Shown piece after piece: positions 34,330 to 43,640 of a stretch of 64,000 nt of DNA. The notes beneath the pieces were generated by a model, which saw only the letters and a program-made list of their open reading frames with translations, ran no database searches and was not told the DNA's origin. This DNA comes from Micromonospora inyonensis (GTDB lineage: Bacteria > Actinomycetota > Actinomycetes > Mycobacteriales > Micromonosporaceae): NCBI RefSeq assembly GCF_900091415.1, contig NZ_FMHU01000001.1, positions 2,480,001 through 2,544,000 on the forward strand, read 5' to 3'. Position 1 is the stretch's first letter. Each line of letters begins with the position of its first letter. The position numbers and the translations under genes were made by a program.

Positions 34330-35211
34330 GTGACCCCGCGACCATCGTCCGCCCCGAGCCGGATCGACCTGCACACCCACTCCACCGCCAGCGACGGCAC
34401 GCTGACCCCGGCCGAACTGGTGCGGGCCGCCGCCGACGCCGGGCTCGACGTCGTGGCGATCACCGACCACGACACCACCGCCGGCTGGGAACCGGCGCGC
34501 CGGGCGCTGCCGCCCGGACTCACCCTGATCCGGGGCGCGGAGATCTCCTGCCTGTGGAACGGGGTGCGGCCCGGGGTGTCGCTGCACCTGCTGGCGTACC
34601 TGTTCGATCCGGACTTCCCGGCGCTCGCCGCCGAACTGGCCCGGGTCCGGGCCTCCCGGGAGGCCCGTGGCGAGCGGATCGTCGAGCTGTTGCGGGCCGA
34701 CGGGATCGAGGTGAGCTGGACGGAGATCCACACCGCCGCCGCGGGTGGCTCCGTAGGCCGCCCGCACATCGCGGCGGCACTGATCCGCGCCGGGCTGGTG
34801 GCGACCACCACCGAGGCGTTCGGCCCGCAGTGGCTGGGCAGCCGGTACCGGGTCGCCAAGGACGACATCGACGTCTTCCGGGCGGTGGAGCTGGTCCGGG
34901 CGGCCGGCGGGGTGCCGGTCTTCGCCCACCCCCGGGCCACCCGCCGGGGCCGGATCGTGCCGGACGAGCTGATCGTCGAGCTGGCCGGGGCGGGCCTGGC
35001 CGGGCTGGAGGCCGACCACGAGGACCACTCGCCGGCCGAACGGGAGCACGTCCGGGCCCTCGCGGACCGGCTCGGCCTGATCGTGACGGGCTCGTCGGAC
35101 TTCCACGGCACGCACAAGACCGTCCGGCTGGGTGCCCACACCACCAGTCCGCAGGCGTACGAGCGGATCGTCGCGCAGGCCGGCGGGGTGACCCCGGTCG
35201 CTTCGGGCTGA
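34330..35211 (+). CDS. PHP-domain phosphoesterase
   Basis: 293 residues. Metal-binding motifs DLHTHSTASDG, ITDHD, the glutamate in RGAEIS, FAHP and SSDFHG appear in the order expected for PHP phosphoesterases of the TrpH/YciV type. Members include 5'-3' RNA-end exonucleases and nucleoside 3',5'-bisphosphate phosphatases, so PAP or RNA ends are candidate substrates. GTG 34330 follows TAGCGT by 7 nt, a leaderless start. Confidence 0.88.
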   Translation: MTPRPSSAPSRIDLHTHSTASDGTLTPAELVRAAADAGLDVVAITDHDTTAGWEPARRALPPGLTLIRGAEISCLWNGVRPGVSLHLLAYLFDPDFPALAAELARVRASREARGERIVELLRADGIEVSWTEIHTAAAGGSVGRPHIAAALIRAGLVATTTEAFGPQWLGSRYRVAKDDIDVFRAVELVRAAGGVPVFAHPRATRRGRIVPDELIVELAGAGLAGLEADHEDHSPAEREHVRALADRLGLIVTGSSDFHGTHKTVRLGAHTTSPQAYERIVAQAGGVTPVASG

Positions 35212-35251
35212 CCCGCGTTCGGCCTGGCCAGGGCGTCGCTACCGTGATCAG

Positions 35252-35866
35252 GTGGACGCCAAGCTGTTCGGAGAGGTCTTCGTGACCCTGCTGGTCATCA
35301 CCGACCCGCCGGGCATGATGCCGATCTTCCTCGCGCTGACCGGCCCGATGTCGGCCCGGGACCGCCATCGGGCAGCCTGGCAGGCGGTGGCGCTGGCCCT
35401 CGGCGTGATCGTGGTCTTCGCGGTGGCCGGGCAGACTCTCCTCGACTACCTGCACGTGGACCTGCCGGCCCTCCAGGCCGCCGGTGGGCTGCTGCTGGTG
35501 CTGGTCGCGCTGGAACTGCTCACCGGCAAGGCGGACGACCCCAGCCAACAGTCCACCACCAACATCGCCCTGGTGCCGCTGGGCACCCCGCTGCTGGCCG
35601 GACCGGGTGCCATCGTGGCGACGATGCTCTTCGTCCAGCAGGCGGACGGCGCCGCCGACGTCACCGCCATCGCCGCCGCCATCGTCGCGGTGATGGTCGC
35701 CGTCTGGGTCGTGCTCCGCTTCTCCGGTGGGATCGTCAAGGTGCTCCGCCCCGGCGGGATCGAGGTGCTCACCCGGATCGCCGGCCTGTTGCTGGCGGCG
35801 ATCGCCGTCCAGCTCATCGCGGACGCCATCGCCGCGTTCGTGACGCAGTACGCCAGTCTGACCTGA
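35252..35866 (+). CDS. MarC family integral membrane protein
   Basis: 204 residues with six hydrophobic segments and the family motifs ITDPPGMMPIFL and PLGTPLLAGPGAI. MarC proteins are widespread inner-membrane proteins; despite the name, no firm antibiotic-resistance role is established. GTG 35252 follows TACCGT by 6 nt, a leaderless start. Confidence 0.92.
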   Translation: MDAKLFGEVFVTLLVITDPPGMMPIFLALTGPMSARDRHRAAWQAVALALGVIVVFAVAGQTLLDYLHVDLPALQAAGGLLLVLVALELLTGKADDPSQQSTTNIALVPLGTPLLAGPGAIVATMLFVQQADGAADVTAIAAAIVAVMVAVWVVLRFSGGIVKVLRPGGIEVLTRIAGLLLAAIAVQLIADAIAAFVTQYASLT

Positions 35867-35911
35867 CTCGCCGGTTACCTACCTGTCGTACTCGGATGGC
35901 AGGATCGCGGA

Positions 35912-36847
35912 GTGCGACGTTCCCCAGCCGACCGGTCCGGCCGCGCCGCCGGAGGCACCCCGCCCCGTCCCCGTGCCGGGCAGCCCGAGCAGCTCGGCTT
36001 CGCCGGCATGCCGGAGCGGCTCTTCGTCTGCACACCGAGCAAGCTCGGGGCGTACGCCGACTGCCCCCGTCGCTACCGCTACTCCTACGTCGACCGTCCC
36101 GCCCCGCCGAAGGGGCCGCCGTGGGCGCACAACTCCCTCGGCGCGAGCGTGCACACCGCCCTGAAGAACTGGTACGCGATCCCCGTCGACCGGCGTCACC
36201 CGCAGGCGCTGGCCGCCCTGCTCAAGGGCACCTGGGTCCGCGACGGCTACCGCGACGACGAGCAGGAGCGGGCCGCCTTCCGGCGGGCGCTGTCCTGGCT
36301 GGAGGGGTACGTCGACACCCTCGACCCGGCCGACGAGCCGGTCGGGGTGGAGCGGACGGTGGCGGCGAAGACCGCCGTGCTGGCGCTCAACGGCCGCGCC
36401 GACCGGATCGACTCCCGCCCCGGCCCGGACGGCCCCGAGCTGGTCATCGTCGACTACAAGACCGGCCGCGCCGGGCTGGACGCCGACGACGCCCGGGGAT
36501 CGCAGGCGCTGGCGCTCTACGCCTACGCCGCCGAGCGGGTGTTCCGCCGGCCGTGCCGTCGGGTCGAGCTGCACCACCTGCCCACCGGCACGGTCGCCGC
36601 CCACGAGCACACCCCCGAGTCCCTCGCCCGGCAGGTCGACCGGGCCGAGCAGACCGCGCGGGACATCATGGCCGCCGAGCGGTCCGTCGCCGACGGGGCC
36701 GGCCCCGACGCGGCGTTCCCCACCCTCCCCGGCACGCACTGCGGCTGGTGCGACTTCCGGCGGATCTGTCCCGACGGGGCGCGGGCTCCCGGCCAGGAGC
36801 CGTGGGCCGCCGTGGAACGGACCCTGGCGGCAACCCCACGGGACTGA
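35912..36847 (+). CDS. RecB-like PD-(D/E)XK nuclease
   Basis: 311 residues. Motifs: SPSKLGAYADCPRRY-like start (here TPSKLGAYADCPRRY), LNGRADRID with the Asp, IVDYKTG with the Asp and Lys, and a C-terminal cysteine cluster (HCGWCDFRRIC). With the earlier Cys this can hold an iron-sulfur cluster as in AddB and Cas4-like nucleases. It is probably a DNA repair or recombination nuclease. No CRISPR genes are near. GTG 35912 follows CAGGAT by 6 nt. Confidence 0.9.
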   Translation: MRRSPADRSGRAAGGTPPRPRAGQPEQLGFAGMPERLFVCTPSKLGAYADCPRRYRYSYVDRPAPPKGPPWAHNSLGASVHTALKNWYAIPVDRRHPQALAALLKGTWVRDGYRDDEQERAAFRRALSWLEGYVDTLDPADEPVGVERTVAAKTAVLALNGRADRIDSRPGPDGPELVIVDYKTGRAGLDADDARGSQALALYAYAAERVFRRPCRRVELHHLPTGTVAAHEHTPESLARQVDRAEQTARDIMAAERSVADGAGPDAAFPTLPGTHCGWCDFRRICPDGARAPGQEPWAAVERTLAATPRD

Positions 36848-36859
36848 CCGCAGGGCCGC

Positions 36860-37723
36860 TCAGGCCGGCACGGCCGGGCCGGCGAGCCGGGCGGCGCGGG
36901 CCTTGGCGGCCTGCTGGAGCGGGCCTTCCCGGTAACGCTGGGGAACGGCGGCCAGTGCCAGCCGTAACGCCCGCAGGCCCACCTCGGCCGAGAGGGCGGT
37001 GGTGGGCAGCCCCAGCCCGCCGTAGAGCCGCTGGGCCCAGCCGGGCAGCAGGCCCAGCGCCGTACCGGCGACGCCGAAATACGCCCAGCGGGGCGGGCCG
37101 AGGGTGAGGCCGAGCCGCACCGGGAGGCTGAACCTCCCGGGTAGCGGCGGAGCGGTGAGGAAGAGCGCGGTCTCTGCCGCCTCCCGGGTCATCCGCAGCT
37201 CCGGTCGGATCCGCCGGTAGTAGTCGTCGACCTCGGCCGCTGTGCCCGGGACGGTCTCCGGGTCCAGCCCGACCAGGGCCGCCGTCCGGCGCTGCTCGGT
37301 GTAGTAGCCGTCCACCTCGGCGTCGGTCAACGACAGCCCGGCCCGCCGGGCGGTGCTGACGAACGACTCGACCTCGGTGACGTGCACCCAGCGGAGCAGG
37401 TCGGGCTCGTCGATCCGGAACTCTTCCCCGGTGCCCGGGTCGACGGCCCGGAGCCGGGCGTGCAGCCTCCGCAGCCGGCGGCCGGCCGCCTCCGCCTCGG
37501 CGGTGGTGCCGTAGATCGTGGTCGCCACGTAGGTGGCGGTGCGCAGCAGCCGGCCCCACGAGTCCCGGCGGTAGTTGCTGTTCTGCGCCACCCCGGCCAT
37601 CGCCCGGGGGTGCAGGGCCTGGAGGTAGAGCGCACGCAGGCCGGCGACGAGCAGGACGGGTTCCCCGTGGACCTTCCAGGTCACCGAGTCGGGACCGAAG
37701 AGGCCGAGGTCATCGGATTCCAC
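36860..37723 (-). CDS. MpaB/DUF2236-type oxygenase family protein
   Basis: 287 residues. The region ALYLQALHPRAMAGVAQNS with its conserved His, and the later WVHVTEVESF, are hallmarks of the DUF2236 (MpaB/Lcp-like) family of heme-binding oxygenases. GTG 37723 follows a CACTCT box by 6 nt on the minus strand. The gene converges on the nuclease gene. Substrate unknown. Confidence 0.87.
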   Translation of the reverse strand: MESDDLGLFGPDSVTWKVHGEPVLLVAGLRALYLQALHPRAMAGVAQNSNYRRDSWGRLLRTATYVATTIYGTTAEAEAAGRRLRRLHARLRAVDPGTGEEFRIDEPDLLRWVHVTEVESFVSTARRAGLSLTDAEVDGYYTEQRRTAALVGLDPETVPGTAAEVDDYYRRIRPELRMTREAAETALFLTAPPLPGRFSLPVRLGLTLGPPRWAYFGVAGTALGLLPGWAQRLYGGLGLPTTALSAEVGLRALRLALAAVPQRYREGPLQQAAKARAARLAGPAVPA

Positions 37724-37767
37724 CGATCAAGAGTGCCACGCCGGTGGACGGGGCGGCCGGCGTCGGG

Positions 37768-38196
37768 TCAGACGTCGGCCCGGCGGCGGGCCTGGCAGGC
37801 GGGGCAGAGCCCCCAGAAGGTGACCTCCGCCTCGTCGACCTGGAACCCGTGGGCGGTGCTCGGGTCGAGGCACGGGGCGCTGCCCACGGCGCAGTCGATG
37901 TCGGCGATGTCGCCGCAGCCACGGCAGACCACGTGGTGGTGGTTGTCCCCGGCGCGTGCCTCGAACCGGGCGGGGCTGCCGGCCGGTTCGATCCGGCGGG
38001 ACAGGCCGGCCCGGGAGAGCGCGCCGAGCACGTCGTACACCGCCTGGGTGGAGACCGAGTCCAACCGCTCACGGACCCGCCGGGTGATCTCGTCGACATC
38101 GAGGTGCCCGCCGGCGGCGAGGACGTCGAGGACGGCGAGCCGGGGTCGGGTGACCCGCAGGCCCTTCGACCTGAGCAGTTCCTCGGCACCGGACAT
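37768..38196 (-). CDS. Fur-family transcriptional regulator
   Basis: 142 residues. A winged-helix N-terminal half (LRVTRPRLAVLDVL...VSTQAVYDVLGAL) is followed by the metal-binding dimerization half with HHHVVCRGCG and LCPAC, two CxxC pairs for structural zinc. This fits the FurA/CatR/PerR group sensing iron or peroxide. No catalase gene is adjacent; the target may be its own promoter or the divergent 38372 gene. Start ATG 38196. Confidence 0.92.
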   Translation of the reverse strand: MSGAEELLRSKGLRVTRPRLAVLDVLAAGGHLDVDEITRRVRERLDSVSTQAVYDVLGALSRAGLSRRIEPAGSPARFEARAGDNHHHVVCRGCGDIADIDCAVGSAPCLDPSTAHGFQVDEAEVTFWGLCPACQARRRADV

Positions 38197-38371
38197 GAGC
38201 ACATCACAGCACGCCGCCGTGGGGCCGCCGCCCCGCCTCCGGAGCACGTGGCCCCGGCCACAGCCCAGGTCACCGCAGGTGGCGCTGAACCGGACCCCCA
38301 CGGAACGCGTGTATGCGGGCGGGACCGGGGGCGACGTACGCTGCCGGGCGCGGAACCATCGGAGGTGGCGG

Positions 38372-38854
38372 GTGTTCGAGACGGTCGCAGGGTTGCCGGT
38401 ACACGTCCTGGTCGTGCACGCCGTCGTGGTGTTCGTGCCGTTGCTGGCGTTGCTCGCCGTCGCGTACGGGGTGCTGCCCCGGTGGCGCGACCGCCTCGGC
38501 TGGGCGGTGGGGGTGCTCGCCGTGGTGACGCCGGTGGTCGCCTGGGTGGCGACCGAGTCCGGCGAGGCGTTCGAGAACATGCTCCGGGACGGTGGCTACC
38601 CGCCGGAGATCCTCTCCCAGGTCGAGACCCACTCCGGTTACGGCGACCTGCTGTTCCGGGCGACCCTGGGGCTGGCCGTCGCGGCGGTCGCGTTGCTGCT
38701 GGTGACGAGCGGGCGGGCCCGCGCCCGGTCACTGCCGTCCTGGCTGCCGGTGGTGCTGACGGTCGTGGTGGTCGCCCTGGCGGTGCTCGCGATGGCCTAC
38801 GTCTACCTGACCGGGGAGACGGGTGCCCGCGCGGTCTGGGACGGCGTGGCCTGA
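38372..38854 (+). CDS. DUF2231-type membrane protein
   Basis: 160 residues with four hydrophobic segments. The start FETVAGLPVHVLVVHAVVVF with conserved histidines and the later THSGYGD resemble DUF2231 proteins, which may bind heme. GTG 38372 has GGAGG 6 nt upstream. It is divergent from the Fur-family regulator with a 175-bp gap, so joint regulation is possible. Confidence 0.83.
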   Translation: MFETVAGLPVHVLVVHAVVVFVPLLALLAVAYGVLPRWRDRLGWAVGVLAVVTPVVAWVATESGEAFENMLRDGGYPPEILSQVETHSGYGDLLFRATLGLAVAAVALLLVTSGRARARSLPSWLPVVLTVVVVALAVLAMAYVYLTGETGARAVWDGVA

Positions 38855-38858
38855 CCCC

Positions 38859-39179
38859 TCAGGACAGCACCCGCGAGCAGAGCAGGCAGATCACCACCAG
38901 CAGCACCACCCCGGCCACCGCTCCCACGACCTGGGTGACCCGCTGGGCCCGCTGCTCGGCGGCGTCCAGCGCGTCCGCGTCCTGCCCCGGCAGCCGGCGT
39001 GGCGGCGGGGGTAGCAGGTGCAGCGGTGGACGCCAGCCCGGCGGGGGCGCGGTGGTGGGCGGGGGACCGGCGTAACCGCTGGCCGGCGGGGCGGCCGTCG
39101 GCGGGGTCGCCGGTGGCGCGGGCTCACCGTCCGGCGGCCGACGCCAGTAGTCGTCCTCGGAACCGTGGGGCGTCGTCAC
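38859..39179 (-). CDS. Proline-rich tail-anchored membrane protein
   Basis: 106 residues: a Pro/Ala/Gly-rich N-terminal 65 residues, a short charged helix, and a C-terminal membrane helix (AGVVLLVVICLLC). No known domain. GTG 39179 lies 8 nt after a TAGCGT box. Its stop is 5 nt from the stop of the convergent DUF2231 gene. Function unknown. Confidence 0.7.
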   Translation of the reverse strand: MTTPHGSEDDYWRRPPDGEPAPPATPPTAAPPASGYAGPPPTTAPPPGWRPPLHLLPPPPRRLPGQDADALDAAEQRAQRVTQVVGAVAGVVLLVVICLLCSRVLS

Positions 39180-39315
39180 GCCGTCCGACGCTACCGGGAG
39201 CCGGCGCGCGGCACCGGGACGCGGCGCGCGGGACGACCGTGGCGGGGCCGCGCCGTGGGCGGTCGTCCCGCCCGGTCCCGGGCCGCACCACCGCGCGCTC
39301 GGTTACGCTCTGCTC

Positions 39316-39495
39316 GTGAGCACGGAGGATCGGCTGCTGCACACGCCCGGCGACGACGACCGCGTCGTCGACCTGGGCGACGACTTCGTGGTGCTGCCCG
39401 AGCAGACCACGGACGACACCGACCGGGGCTGGGGTGAGTCCACCGGCGGCAACGACGACCGGCTGCTCGCCGAGCGCCCGCCGCACTGGGACTGA
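39316..39495 (+). CDS. Small acidic protein (59 aa)
   Basis: 59 residues, very rich in Asp and Glu (for example GDDDRVVDLGDDF). GTG 39316 follows a TACGCT box by exactly 6 nt, as in other leaderless genes here, and nearly every codon ends in G or C. It is divergent from the 38859 gene. No recognised family; no membrane or signal sequence. Confidence 0.7.
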   Translation: MSTEDRLLHTPGDDDRVVDLGDDFVVLPEQTTDDTDRGWGESTGGNDDRLLAERPPHWD

Positions 39496-39510
39496 GATCC
39501 CCCGTGCCGG

Positions 39511-40071
39511 TCAGCCGCGCACGACGACCGCGAACCGGCTCCCCTCCGGTTGCCCCACCACCCGTTGCGCCTGCGGTGGTGCGAGCGCCAGGTAGAGCGC
39601 GGACGAGCCGTCCAGTTCGCCCGCGCCGACCACGTCGAGGACCAGCGCCCCGGAGGCGAGCAGGACGGTCGTGACCGGTCCGGCGGCGGGCAGCGCCAGC
39701 AGGTCCACCCGGCTCCCGGGGCCCACGACGGCGAGGGCGGCCGGCTCGGCCAGGCGGACCGGCACCCCGACCGTGCCGTCGGGCAGCGGGAGCGACCCAC
39801 CGGTCCGGTCCCCGCGCCCTTCCCTGGCTGCCACCGCCGGCGGGCCGGACGGGTCGGTACCGGTCGGGGCCGGGGAGCCGGTCGGGGCGGCCGTGCCGGG
39901 GGGAGCCGCACCGGGGACCGGCGTGCATCCGGGCGGGGTGTAAAGGATCGTGACGGCCAGCCCGAGGAGCGCGGCGACGAGGCCCGCCCGCAGCAGCGTG
40001 CCCGGACCGGGCCGGGCCGGCCACCGGACCGGACGCAGTGACCGTTCGCCGACCGTACGGCCGAAGCGCAT
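39511..40071 (-). CDS. Membrane-anchored SAF/CpaB-like protein
   Basis: 186 residues. One membrane helix near residues 25-44, a Pro/Gly/Thr linker, then a domain with VPVRLAEPAALAVVGPGSRVDLLAL and LALAPPQAQRVVG. These strands resemble the C-terminal part of CpaB/RcpC pilus-assembly proteins. ATG 40071 has GGGAGG upstream. No other pilus genes are present in the window, so the function is open. Confidence 0.72.
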   Translation of the reverse strand: MRFGRTVGERSLRPVRWPARPGPGTLLRAGLVAALLGLAVTILYTPPGCTPVPGAAPPGTAAPTGSPAPTGTDPSGPPAVAAREGRGDRTGGSLPLPDGTVGVPVRLAEPAALAVVGPGSRVDLLALPAAGPVTTVLLASGALVLDVVGAGELDGSSALYLALAPPQAQRVVGQPEGSRFAVVVRG

Positions 40072-40266
40072 GCCCGCCTCCCTCACCCGTGGCGGCGATC
40101 CGCTGGCCCGCCCCGGTCGTCGCCGGATCGACGCGGGAACGCGCCGGGTCAGCAGGTTAGGCGGCGGGAGACGGCGACGCGGGCCGCCTGTGGACGACCC
40201 GCGTGCCTGTGGACGACGCCCGGCGGGGGAGTGGATCTGCTATGGCAGGGCCGGTGCCGGAGGCGG
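40072..40266. other. Intergenic region between two minus-strand genes
   Basis: About 195 bp with no gene. It contains the near-repeat TGTGGACGAC twice (around 40191 and 40209). No clear promoter motif was identified. Confidence 0.4.
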
Positions 40267-40653
40267 TCAGGAGGAGGAGCTGGCGGCGGGGGCCTTGGCC
40301 GTGGAGGAGCTGCCCGACGAGCTGCCGGAGCCGTTGCCGCTGGCGGGGGAGGACGACGAGGACGAGGAGGACGACGAGGACGACGAGGACGACGAGCCGG
40401 AGTCGCCGCTGGACGAGCCGTTCGACGACGACTCGGACTTGCCCGCCTTGCCGCCGGTCAGCGAGTCCGAACCCGAGGAACGCGAGTCGGTGCGGTAGAA
40501 GCCGGAGCCCTTGAAGACGATGCCGACCGAGTTGAACAGCTTGCGCAGCCGACCCGTACACGCCGGGCACTCGGTCAACGGCTCGTCAGAGAAGGACTGC
40601 ACCGCCTCGAGCTGGTGGCCGCACGCGGTGCAGGCGTACTGGTACGTGGGCAC
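40267..40653 (-). CDS. FmdB-family zinc-ribbon protein with poly-serine tail
   Basis: 128 residues. GTG 40653 with GGAGGA just upstream gives the expected FmdB start (PTYQYACTACG). Two CxxC pairs (CTAC, CPAC) form the zinc ribbon, followed by LFNSVGIVFKGSGFY. The second half is almost only Ser, Gly and Ala, with an uninterrupted run of 16 serines. FmdB-like proteins are common and small; their role is not well established. The tail looks expanded by trinucleotide slippage. Confidence 0.88.
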   Translation of the reverse strand: MPTYQYACTACGHQLEAVQSFSDEPLTECPACTGRLRKLFNSVGIVFKGSGFYRTDSRSSGSDSLTGGKAGKSESSSNGSSSGDSGSSSSSSSSSSSSSSSSPASGNGSGSSSGSSSTAKAPAASSSS

Positions 40654-40746
40654 GTTCTCCTCCGGATCTGGCACGGCCTGTTGGCACTCGACCTGTTCGA
40701 GTGCCAATGGTGCGTCATCCGACCCGGGTTCGTCCAGCCGGTGTGG

Positions 40747-41367
40747 TCAAGCCGTGGTCAACTCCCGTAGCCCGCCGGTCGGCGTGACCACCGCCCGGAC
40801 CGGCCGGTCGTGCGGCTCGGCGGGCAGCCGGTCGATCAACTCGCCGTCGTGCAGCAGGGCGACCGTCCAGGCTCCGGCGGGCACCCGGGCCAGCGCCCGG
40901 TCGTACGACCCGCCGCCCCGACCGAGCCGGATCCCCCGCCGGTCCACCGCCAGCGCCGGCACCACCACCAGTTCCGCCCCGGCCACCGCCTGCCGCCCCA
41001 ACCGGGGACCGGCCGGCTCCCGCATCCCCCGGCCCGCCGCGACCAGGGCGTCCGGACCGGCGTACCCGGCCCAGTCCAGGTCGAGATCCGCCCGGAGCAC
41101 CGGCAGCAGCAGCTCCGCCCCTTCCGGGAGCGCCCCGCGCAGCACCTCCGGCAGGTCGGGCCCGCCCGGCTCGGAGCCCACCGGCACGTACCCGGTCATC
41201 CGGCGCGGACGCAGCCGGCGTACCAGATCGACCAGCGTGTCCCCGACGGCGGCGGCTGCGGCGGCCCGCTCGACGGCACCCAGGGCCCGGCGGCGCGCGA
41301 GCAGCTCCGCGCGGGTCCGGGGCTTCGTCCCGGAGGTCGCTTCCGCTTCATCAGAAAAATCCGTCAC
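40747..41367 (-). CDS. 5-formyltetrahydrofolate cyclo-ligase
   Basis: 206 residues. The family motif GIRLGRGGGSYDR near residue 150 and the N-terminal LLARRRAL fit this enzyme, which converts 5-formyl-THF to 5,10-methenyl-THF using ATP. GTG 41367 has AGGAGT 6 nt upstream; the open frame extends to 41385 but has no better start. Next to the FmdB gene on the same strand, a common actinobacterial neighbourhood. Confidence 0.9.
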   Translation of the reverse strand: MTDFSDEAEATSGTKPRTRAELLARRRALGAVERAAAAAAVGDTLVDLVRRLRPRRMTGYVPVGSEPGGPDLPEVLRGALPEGAELLLPVLRADLDLDWAGYAGPDALVAAGRGMREPAGPRLGRQAVAGAELVVVPALAVDRRGIRLGRGGGSYDRALARVPAGAWTVALLHDGELIDRLPAEPHDRPVRAVVTPTGGLRELTTA

Positions 41368-41450
41368 GCAACACTCCTGACGCAACGCTCGTTCCGCGGT
41401 GCCGCTGTGTCAGCATCGCAGCATCGGGCGTAGGACTTCCGGGGGGAAGA

Positions 41451-43631
41451 GTGACGCTACGCGGGCGGTTGACCGCAGCCTTCCTCACGGTGGTGCTCGG
41501 TCCGGTCCTGCTCGGGGCGTTCTTCGTCGGCACCACCCTGGCCACGGTGGACCAGCGGCGCTCCGCCGAACGGCTCGGGCTGGCCGTCGGGGCCGTCCGG
41601 ACCTCCGTCGACGCTCTCTGCCAGCAACTGCGGGCCGCCGCCGACGCGGTGGCGCTGCGCGGCGCGGACCCGGTCGGCCGGGCGGGTGCCGCCACCCAGG
41701 TGGTCAGCCGGGGGCTGGCCGCCGCCGTCCTGGTCACCGACGTGACCGGGGAGACCGCCTACACCACGCCCGGCGCGCCGGACCGGCCCTGGCTGGACTG
41801 CGCCGGCCCTCGCCGGTTCGACGGCCCGATCCGGGCGCTCACCGCCGAGGTGGAGCTGCGCGACCGGGCCGGGGCCATGCTGGGCCGGGTCGCCGCCGCC
41901 CAGCTCGTCGACCCGGGCTTCGTCGCCCGGCTCGCCGCGGTCACCGGCGTCGAGATCACGCTCCTCACCGGCGACGCCGGCATCGCGCAGACCACCGAGG
42001 CGGCCGGGGTACGTGACGAGGTGCTGGCCGCCGCCGCCCCGGTCGGCGACGACCGGGTCACCGGCACCGGTGCCGGGCGGTACGTCCGTCGTGCGGGCCC
42101 GGTCCCCGGCCAGCCGCTGCCCCTGCTCCTCTCCGTCCCGAGCGACCAGTCACCGGGCCTGCACGCGGCCCTGGTCGCCGCGGCCCTGCTCGCCGGGCTG
42201 CTCGCCGTGCTCGCCGCGGGGCGGCTGGCCCGGGTGACCACCCGACCGTTGGCCGAGCTGGCGCACGCCGTCGACCGGGTCGCCCGGGGGGACCTGACCG
42301 CCCGGGTGCCGGTGCGCAGCCACGACGAGATCGGCCGGCTGGCCGGCACGTTCAACCGGATGACCCGGGAGACCCAGTCCTACGTGGCCGCCCTGACCAG
42401 CAGCCGGGACCAGATGCGCGGCCACCTCGCCGTGCTCGGCGACACCCTCGCCAGCACCCACGACCTGGACCGCATCCTCCGGGTCATCCTGCACAGCGCG
42501 ATCGCGGCGACCGGCGCGCGGTCCGGCGCGGTGCTGCTGGTGGAGGAGGACGACATCCTCGTCGGACGGTGCCTGGCCGGGTCGGACGGCGACGACGAAG
42601 CCCCGGAGCCAGCCGCACTGCGGGTGCCGGTGGGCAGTGGCGTGGTGGGAGCGGTGGCGGCCACCGGCGAGCCCCGGCGCGGCCGGGTCGAACCGGGTGA
42701 CGCGCCACCGGGCGAGCCGGGCCGGACGTACGTGGCGGTGCCCTTCGCCGCGCCCGGCGCGGCGGCCGACGTCCCCGGGCGGGCCGCTGTCACCGGGGAG
42801 GCCGCCCCGGGCACGCTCGGCGTGCTGGTCCTCTACGACCGGCTCGGCGCCGACGGGTTCGACGACGACGACCTGGTGACCCTGCGGACGTTCGCCGGGC
42901 ACGCGGCGGTGGCGGTGGAGAACGTCCGGGTCCACGAGGAGGCGCAGCGGCTCTCGCTGACCGACCCGCTCACCGGGCTCTGGAACTACCGCTACCTGCG
43001 CGAGTCGATCCGTCGGGAGGTGGAACGGGCCAGCCGGTTCGGCCGGATGCTCAGCGTCCTCGCCCTGGACCTGGACCTGTTCAAGAAGGTCAACGACACG
43101 TACGGGCACGCCGTCGGCGACGCCGTGCTGGTCGAGTTCGCCCGCCGGGTACGCGGCGAGATCCGCGAGGTGGACCTGGCCTTCCGGCAGGGCGGCGAGG
43201 AGTTCGTGCTGCTGCTGCCGGAGACCGACGCGCGGGGCGCGGCGATCGTGGCGGAGCGGCTCGGCGCGGCGGTCCGGGACAGCCCGATCGTCACGGAGTC
43301 GCGGTCCGGTGGGCCCGGGTCCGGACCGGTGCGGATCCCGGTGACCGTGTCGGTGGGCATCGCCGTCTACCCCGACCACGCCAGCACCGCCCAGCAGGTG
43401 CTCGACGCCGCCGACGCCGCCCTGTACGCGGCGAAGGCGGCCGGCCGGGACACGTACCGGGTGGCCCCGGTGCCGGTTCGCCCCACGGCCGAGGAGATCA
43501 CGGTCCGGGCGGGAGCGGCCCCACCCGAGGACGGTATGCCCCGCGCGGGTGCCGGGGGAGGTACGCGTCACGTGGCCGACGGCGGCGCGTCTTCCGGGCC
43601 ACACCCGCCGCGGCAGAGCCGTGGCCGATAG
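41451..43631 (+). CDS. Membrane diguanylate cyclase (HAMP-GAF-GGDEF)
   Basis: 726 residues. A membrane helix at the N-terminus and a second at about 237-258 enclose an extracytoplasmic sensor domain. HAMP follows (about 262-310), then GAF (about 338-500) and GGDEF. The active site is GGEEF at 581-585. The inhibitory I-site RxxD (REVD) lies five residues before it. So the protein should make c-di-GMP with product feedback. A Gly/Pro-rich tail follows. No EAL domain, so it is not bifunctional. It ends 9 nt before galU. Confidence 0.93.
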   Translation: MTLRGRLTAAFLTVVLGPVLLGAFFVGTTLATVDQRRSAERLGLAVGAVRTSVDALCQQLRAAADAVALRGADPVGRAGAATQVVSRGLAAAVLVTDVTGETAYTTPGAPDRPWLDCAGPRRFDGPIRALTAEVELRDRAGAMLGRVAAAQLVDPGFVARLAAVTGVEITLLTGDAGIAQTTEAAGVRDEVLAAAAPVGDDRVTGTGAGRYVRRAGPVPGQPLPLLLSVPSDQSPGLHAALVAAALLAGLLAVLAAGRLARVTTRPLAELAHAVDRVARGDLTARVPVRSHDEIGRLAGTFNRMTRETQSYVAALTSSRDQMRGHLAVLGDTLASTHDLDRILRVILHSAIAATGARSGAVLLVEEDDILVGRCLAGSDGDDEAPEPAALRVPVGSGVVGAVAATGEPRRGRVEPGDAPPGEPGRTYVAVPFAAPGAAADVPGRAAVTGEAAPGTLGVLVLYDRLGADGFDDDDLVTLRTFAGHAAVAVENVRVHEEAQRLSLTDPLTGLWNYRYLRESIRREVERASRFGRMLSVLALDLDLFKKVNDTYGHAVGDAVLVEFARRVRGEIREVDLAFRQGGEEFVLLLPETDARGAAIVAERLGAAVRDSPIVTESRSGGPGSGPVRIPVTVSVGIAVYPDHASTAQQVLDAADAALYAAKAAGRDTYRVAPVPVRPTAEEITVRAGAAPPEDGMPRAGAGGGTRHVADGGASSGPHPPRQSRGR

Positions 43632-43640
43632 TCTCGCGAC

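Noticed and set aside
35912..36847. Cas4 nuclease
   Set aside because: The motifs fit the RecB-like superfamily, but no cas genes or repeats are nearby, and the length and start differ from Cas4.
40267..40500. GAC/GAG-rich tract on the + strand as an acidic protein gene
   Set aside because: It is the complement of the poly-serine tail of the FmdB gene, which has a good start and zinc ribbon.
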